Assembly (NCBI GenBank): GCA_034096865.1
Contig: JAWQFJ010001183.1
Coordinates: 5,001-69,000, forward strand
Length of the DNA: 64,000 nucleotides
Reading direction: 5' to 3'
Source: Theodoxus fluviatilis
Lineage: Eukaryota > Mollusca > Gastropoda > Cycloneritida > Neritidae
Shown: positions 11,589 through 21,830 of the stretch, piece after piece
How positions within the stretch are numbered: the stretch's first letter is position 1
Layout of the letters: the number at the start of each line of letters is the position of its first letter
Notes under the pieces: model-generated
What the model was told of the DNA's origin: nothing
Database searches by the model: none
What the model saw: the letters and a program-made list of their open reading frames with translations, nothing else
Made by a program: the position numbers and the translations under genes

Positions 11589-12300
11589 TTGAAAGTACAA
11601 CTTATCTGCTCCACATCCTGTTCTTTTAGGTACAATCCTACGACCAGTGCTATGACTACAAAGTACATCTTATTTCTCCAATTGCTTCTGTCAGCCTCAC
11701 CATTCCATTCCAAATTAGTTGTGCTTTTAGCAGATCAAGTCTATGGACAACAGATTTCTGCAAAGCTTGTTTTCTTGGATCACATGAAATATACCAAACA
11801 ATATATGAACTCACATTTGATAACCACAGTACTGGATTGGCTCCTAGCACTTATTACCACTGCAAGTCCCCATAGAAGATGTCATGGCAGTGAACTTTCC
11901 ATAATCAAAATGATGTGTTTGACTCTGCCATTGCATGGACAAGAAGCTCACACCAACAGGCTCCGAGTGTGACGATGTTCCATGGAATTACATGAATGTT
12001 GAATTCATGATGGTGGAAGGTACACTGCCTGGCACATTTGGAAGCCAAAAGATTCTATCAACAGCTGATTGTGTGCTGGTTGGTGTCTTCCAGTGTTCAT
12101 CCATTGCAGAAGCACTTCCGTTCACAACAGGAGGGAAACTGAGCAAGTTCTTCACTGTTTTCCACTGTACTCTTCCCCCGCCTTCACCCAAATGCTGTTG
12201 GGATCACTATGAGCTACTGGAGACGGGTGCACATTTGGAGGAAGTCGAGGCAATGAGGGGCTCAGACATGCTTTCTTTGCTGGTTCCATCTTTTTCTTGA
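11589..12300 (+). pseudogene. Possible remnant of a pogo/Tigger-like DDE transposase
   Basis: Two overlapping plus frames (11589-11972 and 11935-12300) contain patches like the DDE_1 transposase pattern. One is LTLPLHGQEAHTNRLRV, where the family has LTLPPHTSHxLQPLDV. Further on, VGVFQCSSIAEALPF sits where the family has a GxxPFNP...F segment. A frameshift separates them, and the catalytic acidic residues upstream are not obvious. This is a weak, eye-only resemblance. If right, the element is long dead and probably began near the ggggtgac words at about 9.9 kb. Confidence 0.3.
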
Positions 12301-14022
12301 TGCCTGCAAAAACATTCAAGGAGAGGACAATAAGAGCATGATAATAAATTCGGTATGCACAACAACAACCCCCCAGGCAGCTTTGCCGCCGCTGATCCTG
12401 TCGGCGGTGCGCACACTTCTCCACATCTGTGACAGTGACACTTTCTCATTTGCGCTTCCTCTGGGATACATGGACTGCTATTGAGTGTAGTATGGGGGGG
12501 AGAGTTGGTCTTCTTTTTGGTTTTAGGTGCAGTCGTATCTCATGTCTGTGTGCAGCTGCGTGAGTGGCGTGAGTGATGTACATAGGGAAATGTCCATATG
12601 TTATTTTTTTTTAAACGGCGTGTTAGGGTGTGTAAGTGATGCGTGTGTTTGGCTTTTTGTTTTGTTTCTTTTAGCCTTCATCACTTAGTTTTCCTCGTGC
12701 TCGTTTTTAAAATGATGTAACTTGGCGGAATAAATTACTGTGAACTGTGGATAGTACTAACCAAACAATAACAGAGATTAGAACATTGCAGAAGCAACCT
12801 TACCATTCAGTTCCTGACCATATGGACAGTTAATTTGCACAAAAGCTGCATATTTGATATGGAATAACACCAATGCTTTTGCACTGCCAAATTGATTCAA
12901 GGAGTTAAGGATTGTAGAAGCATGATTCTGAACATTAAACATAAATCTAGACAGAGGAGGCATACAATTTAGATAAAACTAAGGAGAGATGGCCTTAAGA
13001 CACAAGTACTTTGACAGTTTGATCTCAGTGCTGTCCCAGTCGTGTGCACAGATCAAATGGACTGAAAAACTGCAAAAGATAGCAAATGGAACTCCATGCA
13101 CCAACCACCACATCCTACTTATCACAACGAAAAAACTTTGAGCTTTCGGTAAAGGTAGTGGTTATTACACTCTGCATCCAGACATCAATGACATCTAGGT
13201 CTCAAAAAACTTTGCACTTGACTCCACCCAAACACTCAATCTTTCATAGCAATCAATCATTTCCTGGCATCCAATGAGCAAAGCAGAAACAGATCCACCA
13301 CACAGTTGGGCAGCAGCATCTACTTCCAGTGGGGAGCGGCACTACAAATGGGCCAGGGTGCCTCCACTATCCCAAACCATTCTGTACTTTTCCCACTACA
13401 TGGTGCTTCAAAAAACCCAAACAAACCTATGTCAGCCATGCAAAAGGTGTATCATAATAAAAGGCTCTCATAAATGTGTGTCTGTCCATAGTGATAACAG
13501 CACACATGCTATGCATTGTCTTCAGTGGATATACATGTACATTACAGATGAACAAACAGACAGATAAATCTTCATCATCCTCGGGTGGAAAGTAATTGGT
13601 AATATTACAGCTCCTGATTTTTTTAAAAAGACTTTATAAGATATACACAATTTCAGCAAGTTACAAGCAGCACAAGGAACACCATATGAATTTCAGTTTC
13701 AAGTTTGAGTAATTTAGCCATGAAAAAGGCGCTGCCATTGCATAAGGTGCAGGGTCACTTTGGAAAAAAAAGTATTGCCTTATATGCTCGCAGTCCAAAC
13801 AATATATGGGACTCAATTTCACTCCTAGGTGAGGAGAGGTAATAACAGTTAAACGCCTTGCCCTCTAGGTCTTCTGTGAAGTTAAAAACTGCCATGGCTG
13901 GTCACAACTGACAGCAGGTGAACACCATTTACCACTGGACTAGAGCTGTACAGGAAAAAATCCACTAAACTAAAAATGTAACATGCTGTAAGACAGACAA
14001 GCATAGACAAGGCAAGGAAAGG
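12301..14022. other. Intergenic DNA, no gene recognised
   Basis: No exon or RNA gene could be supported. At 13800-13868 there is a short minus-strand piece related to the SINE family found elsewhere in the window. Confidence 0.4.
13800..13868 (-). mobile_element. SINE fragment
   Basis: The stretch actcctaggtgaggagagg followed by an aacgccttgccct-like word matches the internal part of the SINE copies at 45.1-45.5 kb and 51.8-52.3 kb. No tRNA-like head is seen here. Confidence 0.45.
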
Positions 14023-14556
14023 CATATACATTTTGCAGGTTCACTCACCCCTGGCTAGTCTGAAGGGACCATCCTTCCTGCTTTTTCAGTTTGTGAACAA
14101 CACTTTTGTGTTTCTTCCCCCTCAGGTGTTCTGAAAAGACATGTTTACAAAATCATGAACGACCAAAAATTTTCTTATTGAAAACTTCAGCTCAATAAAG
14201 AATTTGGTTAACTGAGGGGAGCTGAAATTAATTTCACAAAAATGCCAGGGTAAATTTTTTGATAAGATACATGTGTGCATGGTTGGCTGATTAATCAACT
14301 GAGCAATTGTCATCCCTACATCTCTTAAACTTATTTGTATGTGTGTATGTGTGTGTGGACCACATGTCACCAAGGCTATCCAATCAGACTCTACAAAGAT
14401 GCACACAAAAATACACTGCGGTCCTGCAACATCCCTACGATCGGGTGGGAAGCCCTGACTGCTGACAGCAGTGTTTGGTGACAGCTAATCTACAACGGCA
14501 CCAAGGCCTTTGAAGCTGAGCACCTGGCCAGCCTCGACAGGAAACGCCAGGCCAGA
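14023..14556. repeat. First copy of a 534-bp duplicated segment ending at an N gap
   Basis: This segment is repeated at 14838-15371 with no difference that I could see. It holds a copy of the last TRIT1 coding exon (14045-14130) and part of a LINE fragment. The duplicate stops exactly at the NNN run, which points to unmerged contig ends rather than a real duplication. Confidence 0.9.
14045..14130 (-). CDS. TRIT1: Duplicate copy of TRIT1 last coding exon (probable assembly artefact)
   Basis: Identical to 14860-14945, with the same acceptor gtcttttcag and the same TGA. Only one of the two copies can be the true terminal exon in a single transcript. Confidence 0.6.
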
Positions 14557-14559
14557 NNN
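14557..14559. other. Assembly gap (NNN)
   Basis: Three ambiguous bases lie immediately after the first copy of the 534-bp duplicated segment. Confidence 0.98.
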
Positions 14560-14837
14560 TAGGATTTACTTTTTGTGTGTGTAAAAAAGAGCTTGAAAAT
14601 GAGCCTTTTGGAATGTGTAACACTTTCTCTGTTTCCCAAACTCAATATTCCTAACACAAATGCAAATAACTCAACAACTATCAATTTTAGTGAGAAAAAA
14701 ATTATTTGCTAGCAACATTGTTTCTGAATAAGTCACAGCAAGTTTGAAGTCAGCATGTGTTGAAGTTTGAGTTTGTGAGGCAAAGTTTCACTGATGGGTA
14801 TTGAAATTGACCCTCTGCTCACCTCTGTACTTTTGAC

Positions 14838-15371
14838 CATATACATTTTGCAGGTTCACTCACCCCTGGCTAGTCTGAAGGGACCATCCTTCCTGCTTTT
14901 TCAGTTTGTGAACAACACTTTTGTGTTTCTTCCCCCTCAGGTGTTCTGAAAAGACATGTTTACAAAATCATGAACGACCAAAAATTTTCTTATTGAAAAC
15001 TTCAGCTCAATAAAGAATTTGGTTAACTGAGGGGAGCTGAAATTAATTTCACAAAAATGCCAGGGTAAATTTTTTGATAAGATACATGTGTGCATGGTTG
15101 GCTGATTAATCAACTGAGCAATTGTCATCCCTACATCTCTTAAACTTATTTGTATGTGTGTATGTGTGTGTGGACCACATGTCACCAAGGCTATCCAATC
15201 AGACTCTACAAAGATGCACACAAAAATACACTGCGGTCCTGCAACATCCCTACGATCGGGTGGGAAGCCCTGACTGCTGACAGCAGTGTTTGGTGACAGC
15301 TAATCTACAACGGCACCAAGGCCTTTGAAGCTGAGCACCTGGCCAGCCTCGACAGGAAACGCCAGGCCAGA
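14838..15371. repeat. Second copy of the 534-bp duplicated segment
   Basis: Offset +815 from the copy at 14023-14556 throughout. It carries on past the gap-flanking end into the remainder of the LINE fragment (to 15452), so this copy is the more complete one. Confidence 0.9.
14860..14945 (-). CDS. TRIT1: TRIT1 exon 12 with stop codon
   Basis: Acceptor gtcttttcag, then (E)[19 protein letters not shown] and a short tail ending TGA. It supplies the two histidines of the zinc finger and ends shortly after the LKK motif that in human continues into a longer Ser-rich tail. An identical copy lies at 14045-14130. Confidence 0.88.
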
Positions 15372-18300
15372 AAAAACAAAATGGAAGGCCCCGTGTGTGG
15401 ACGTCCCTGCGCATCAGAGTTTGGCCTGAGGACACACATGAGATGCCACTGACGTCATCTTTGCAGATCATGTGTGTGTAATCTAAAACTGACATCACAC
15501 AACCTACAGCCATGAAACCTAGCACAAACACTCTACTGAGAGGCCATCCGGTGCAAGGTAAGGGGCATGGTGAGGTCCCCAGGCACTCTCTAACCCTCCA
15601 CACACACACACACACACACACCCCATTTCACATTGAAACCACTGTAAGGAAAATGAGAGTTATCTTTCTTTTACCATTTGGTTCAAGCAGAGGAGGAGGT
15701 GGAAGGAGGAGGGGAGAGGGCTGGAGCAGGAGGAAGGGGGAGGGGGGAGGAGGAGGAGGAGTGGACAGGGAGCCTAATTTTGCAACAATAACAAAAATAT
15801 TGTCCTTTCTGAATAGACTTATCCTTGCTCTCCTCCCTACCTTCCCAGTGGAGTTGTGTGGTGAAGATCTTTCCTCCACAGACATTGCACTTGTTGAAGA
15901 CATGGACATTCCTTTTTCCTTCACTCTTCAGCGGTGACTGCAGCGGCTTCTCTCCCTGCCAAACAATGTCACTTTCATGTCAGTCCTTCTTTCAAGTCAA
16001 AAGATAAAAATGAGGGGGATTTTCTGTGTGATATATTTTCACACATGAACACACACACACATGCACAAACACACACATGCATGCTAGCATGTGCACACAC
16101 ACACATGCATGCACACACACACACAGACACACCCACATACACACTTTCACACGCACACACTTTGACACAAACATTTGCACAAGTGCACTTAGTTTCACAC
16201 ATGCTCATGCATGCACACATACACACAAGTACACAAACACACATGCACAAGTGCACTCATTTTCACACATGCCCATGCACACACACACACACTCACACAC
16301 ACACATCTTTACACAAGTGCACTCACTCACACACATGCAGACAAACAAACACACTTGCACACACACATACACATACATGCATACAAACATACACACATGC
16401 CCACGCTTACACGCATGCATGTGCACAGCCTCTCCTGTGTTCATTCTGTCCCTTCATCACCTTCAGTACAGCAGCAAGGATTTCCTCCGCAGGCTGCCTT
16501 GCATTTGATTCCCACAGATCAACATTGGTGGAGTCCAGACCATAAACTTGGGGAACTGCTGACCCAACACCTGAAAGTGAATGGGTGAATGAAGAGTTAA
16601 GCCTGTCTGTGTTTGCAGGCCAAGTAAGGCCACTGGTACAGTGGTAGTGTACATCACTACAGCTGGTGAGAGTAAGAGCATGTCAAGTCTAGATTCTCTA
16701 GTTATTTGCCTTATACAAGTCATCTAGAGAGACAAGATGGATCTATTCTTATCCCCAAATCACAGGAGATACTTGAAAGTCAGGCAGAATGGAACATCTC
16801 CAAAACACCCTTATCATATGGAAATATGCTTCATCCTCTGCTGTACATAGACATAACATCATGATTGCTTGTAGTCTTTGCCATCGCTGAATAAACTACA
16901 GATAATTGAAAACCTTTACAAAGCACGTTCCTACTAAGTACAGTTGGTGCTATGCTGCAGAGTGAGCAACATTTCAAAGCACCATCCATGTATTGAGCTC
17001 TACACAGCATTCATTATTATTTCTTAAATGTGGAATTCCCAGACAAAAGCAAAGACCATGCACATATGCACTACTTGCTCTCATCATTATCATTTTTAAA
17101 AAGACATTAAAAACCAACCCAACTTACGTTTCAAGAATCTGTTCTTTATCCATTTGATCTGTCTCCGAGCATATCTTCGTGTGGCAATTTTCAGCTCTTT
17201 CAAACCTTAAAATGGAAATAAAGCAATACTAGTTGAACCAAACCAATCCAAGCCGAACCAAGCAAACCCAACCCAACCCAACCCAACTCACCCACTACCT
17301 CACCCACTCACCCACCCAACCCAACAACTACAAAACAACATCAGCAATACATGCACATACACACACCAACTACAAGAGTCTAACAACAAACATTTTTGCT
17401 GTTCCAGATGGACATGATTGTGAGATCATTATCAAATTACAAAAATGAAATCTGCAGTACAAGTCATTGGTAGTCTATGCACCGATGCTGGTGTTGCTAC
17501 TTGCCTTCCTCCAGAAGCTTTTCCCCTCTCTCAGAGCTCTGCTCTTCCAAAGGCAGGGAGAGGTAGCCCTTGAACTCCTTCAGCCCAATGCTTTGGAATA
17601 TTCCCACACTCATGTCAGAGGTCCTGGAAACAGATGTCATCTCTCATTCATGTCTGTTGACCTTGCATACTGAAAAAAGAATCCAGTCAGCATCACATGA
17701 TGCATACACAGGCTCTGACTTCAACACTGAAAATCTGGCTCCATTGACAGATTAGGGTCCTTGCAATATACAGAACCCCTTGTCTTCTATTGTATTAAAT
17801 TTTCCTGTGAGATGGTCATCAAATACACATCTATCATTTTGCTTTCCTAGGCCTACCAGAGTTTCTTCTGTATGGGTTTCCGAATCTCACATATCAAACC
17901 ATTTACTTAGAAATTCCATCTAGCATTGCATAACTTATAATGGAAGGTTTTCATCATTAATCTGGTGCATGCATCATTGATACATTCTAGGTATCAATAC
18001 CAGTAGAAACACAAAGGTCTCTCTGCTAATGTTCTCAGGCTATAGAGCGAATGAATAATTATAATACCTCAAATTCACACACAATGGTTACTATTTGTTA
18101 TTATCATCTCAGTTTACAAGGCAACATCAATAGAAAGGCTTTGTTTGCTACAGCAATTTCTCCACAAGCAGAATAACTCTCCAGATTTCTGTCTTAACAA
18201 ATGTAAACCATTGCAACCCATTTCCAATCCTCTTACCCATGATTTTCAGACAGAAAATCTTCATATTCCTTCTTGAATTCATGCAACTCCTTCACTAATC

Positions 18301-21300
18301 CATTGGCAAGCATTTCATCCACTCGCTTGTCCAATCTCGTGTCCAATACTGCAATGAAACCATCATCACCTTCAGCATAGAGGAGAACAATAGCAACCTG
18401 TCCATTGATGACTATGAATGGAAACATCCCTCCCTTCAGAAAGTAAAAGTTTACACAAACACTCATGATATAATATAAAAACCGCTGGCGCTGAACCTCC
18501 AGGTTTTGGCATTTAAGAAAAGATTGGGTTCGAACCCGCAACCTCTCGAGAAAAGAGGTGGAAAACACACATAAAAACACAACAAAACCACAACCTCTCG
18601 AATAAAGAGAAGAAAAAAAAAGTTTCAGCGCAGAATCAAACCTGGTCATGCATGACCAAGAGTCGAATGCTCTACCAGCTGAGCCATTAGAGAATTGCAA
18701 TGACGGAGTGTTTGTAAAGCATGTAAATCCATTTCTAAGCTATCGGCCCAGGAACAATCAACCATATATTTTAAACATGATGGATAGGTTCAGGAAGCTC
18801 CTATTATGACATGCTTTGCTTTCCTTTGGCATGTCATACACGCTGAATTAACACTCCGGCACCGGATCGGCAGCAAAAATACGCTTGACATCCACACGCA
18901 ACGATTACACCGAGACCGCGCAATCGAGCGATTTTCACTTACGTGAAGCGAGGTCAGAATTTAGAGTTACGGCCCTTTTCAGAGCCATGGCAACAACGCT
19001 TCCACGTGTAGTCTATGCGTGAGACCTGCCTGTCGGATTTTAAAATATAGGAGCTTTCCCGACCTACTGATGCATTCAACATACAGCTTTGAGAAATTAA
19101 TGCTGTTCATGGCTTACATTTTCTTTGGATGGGGTTTCTAGTATCCCGAAATACAGCGTTTTCTGTGCAAACATGCACACAACGAAGCGGTGGTGCAGAT
19201 TCTTTGCCGCGTACGTATATCTGCGTTGACCTGCATTCGATGTGTAAAAAGTTGAAACTTTCCCGACCTACTGATGCATTCAGCATACAGCCTTGATAAA
19301 TTAATGCTGTTCATGGCTTAGTTCGGACCCGGAAAATCCTGTTTCTTCGCAGAAAACGCCGTTGTCGTGCTCGGAGAAAAAAAAAGGCAGCCGTAATATT
19401 ATTTACACGCGTTTAGGCTCTATCGGACCTCAGAGGTGCGATAACTTTATACGCGAAAATTCGTATAGGATAGGCTAACCTATTCGAATTTTCGCGTTTA
19501 TAAACGCGATTAGTCCACTAAACGGACCGACGTGCATACAGGCCTTGGACGCCTAAGCAAGCCGAAGAATTCTATTCTATTCTATTCTATTCACCCTCCT
19601 TCAAAAATCTCCTCGCAAATGACGTCACGTTATACAACGTCAAATGATGACGTCACAGATTTTGCAAAATGGAGTCTGTTGAATCGTTTTCAATGAAACA
19701 CCAAAATGTAAAAAAGTCACTTTCTTTTCAAACCTCGATTCTGAAAATTTGATAATATTGAATGGGACCTAACTTCCAGTCAGTGTGCAAAATCTCAAGG
19801 AAATCCGTCCAGTAGTTTTTGAGATATAGGCCGTGGAGACGGGACAGACAGACACACACACACACAGACAGACTAATAAAGTCTGTAGGACCTCCAGTAA
19901 ACCTGGAGGGATCAAGCACAGATACGACAACTCAAACCTAGTTGCACATACATGACCCATCAGAGGTGACTCCCCTGCATTGATCTGTCATTGGTTTTCT
20001 ATTCCCTGATAGTCTGAACATAGCAGATCTGCTACTGATCATTAGAAAAAAAATTACATTTCGTCTGGTTGTTATACCATAGGCAAATTTGACAATGCAG
20101 CCATTTTCTCCTCATTCAAATGTCTTTAGAGTCGCGTGAAGAATGTTACCTGAGCAAGCCCTACCTGCTTGATCAGACTGCACCCAGAAGATACAGGTGT
20201 GCTGGAACCTCAGGGGACCACTTCGTGCCTCATCCCCCTCCCCATCTCGCTGGGCATCATGAATGGAACTCATTGGAATCTTGTAAGTTTCATACACTTG
20301 CAGTGCCCTGCAGTCAGGAAAGATTGGAGCTGCATTTTTATTTCATTTTATCACTCATCTAACAAGCTTAATGTCTGTGAAATAGAAAACTTGTGAATCC
20401 CTTTGCAAAGCAGGGAAAAAAAACCACACAATTGTCACCAAAAGGCAGCCTCATAGAGTAACTTCAAAACTAAACAGAAAAAAATTGGATGAATAAAAAG
20501 AAAATCTGAAGGCCCAGTGATCAGGGGTAAAGGGAACAGCAAAGCATTTTGAGACACAACTCAGATTAAAACTTGTGATAAGAAATAATTGCCTCCATGC
20601 ACTATTTAGTTGGAAAATCACGCACCTGACGATTTTTCTACGATTGTGAGGGTGGATTTTTCTGGAGGAAGCTTCATCCACCTCACACAGTGTGGCATAG
20701 AGGTCTGGAGTGGGCACTGCTGCAAACTTTCCTTCCTTGTTCTCCTCTACGTTGTTTTCTGCCGTCTCAGTTCTCCCGTCCTCTGAAGATGTCTCCTCTT
20801 GACCTGTGATGAAACAGTCATCTGATATCGATATTTCCCCATTTCCTTTCAATACATCAAAGGCAGTCATCCTGCAGTCATGTAGGACCATGGCATCACC
20901 ACACGACATGGTCACCCCAGGTTGCTGAACAGCCTAGCCTGAGGCTGTAGGTCCCATGCAGCATGGATGGTTGGATGGATGGATGGATGGATGGATGGAT
21001 GGATGGATGGATGGATGGATGGATGGATGGGATGGATGGATGGATGAATGGATGAATGGATGGATGGTTGGATGGATGGATGTATGGACGGACGTTGGAC
21101 GGACGGATGGATGGACGGATGGATGGAGTGTTATGGCCCATCAGCCTGTGTAGGCTATGTAAGGTCATAAAGCATGAAAATCACTGGTATAGTTTAGAGT
21201 AAGCACAATTCAAGTCACAATGTCCCATGTTATTTGCCTCTTATGAGTCTCGTAGGGAGACACAGTGGGTCAATTCTGTCCCCCAACCCATATGGGAATC

Positions 21301-21780
21301 CCATGCAGGAAAGGTTATTTCTTCCACGGCCCTCACTGATAAATTCTGAGGATGGTCCGTCTGTTTGGAGCAGGATCTCCCTGCATGACCACCTCACCAA
21401 TGCAAGCATCTGCTGTCTAGCATTATGGCTGGTCAGTGTACTGTCACACTAGAGCAGCTTTGAACTCAACACAAATGCTTGAAAAAGCAAAAACCTCAGC
21501 TAACAAAATTAAAATCTAGTTTATTTACCATTCTTCATTCTAAAAGCATGAAAAGTCTAGTGCAAAAATATTGTATTGATCTGATTATATATACTGTGTT
21601 GAATCTGCACCGTCTATTTCTCATGCTCCTTTATTTTGCAAAAGAACTGCATTGCTTCAATTTCAATATTTGTAAAAAGATGTGAAATTTTCCAAACATT
21701 TGAACATAGAGTCCAGTTTTCACAGTGAAACATGATACAATAAAAAGATTTGTATTCTAAGTACACATACTTTAAGTATT

Positions 21781-21830
<50 letters not shown>

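Noticed and set aside
18233..18700. A continuous 155-residue minus-strand frame as a single exon
   Set aside because: Only its last part (18237-18348) is TRIT1-like. The upstream portion runs through intron and a SINE relic and is cut off by a clear acceptor.
18620..18700. Functional tRNA-Lys gene
   Set aside because: The acceptor stem does not pair, the anticodon stem is mismatched and the B box is degenerate.
20956..21168. Trp/Met/Asp or Pro/Ser/Ile/His repeat proteins
   Set aside because: Artefacts of the GGAT microsatellite.
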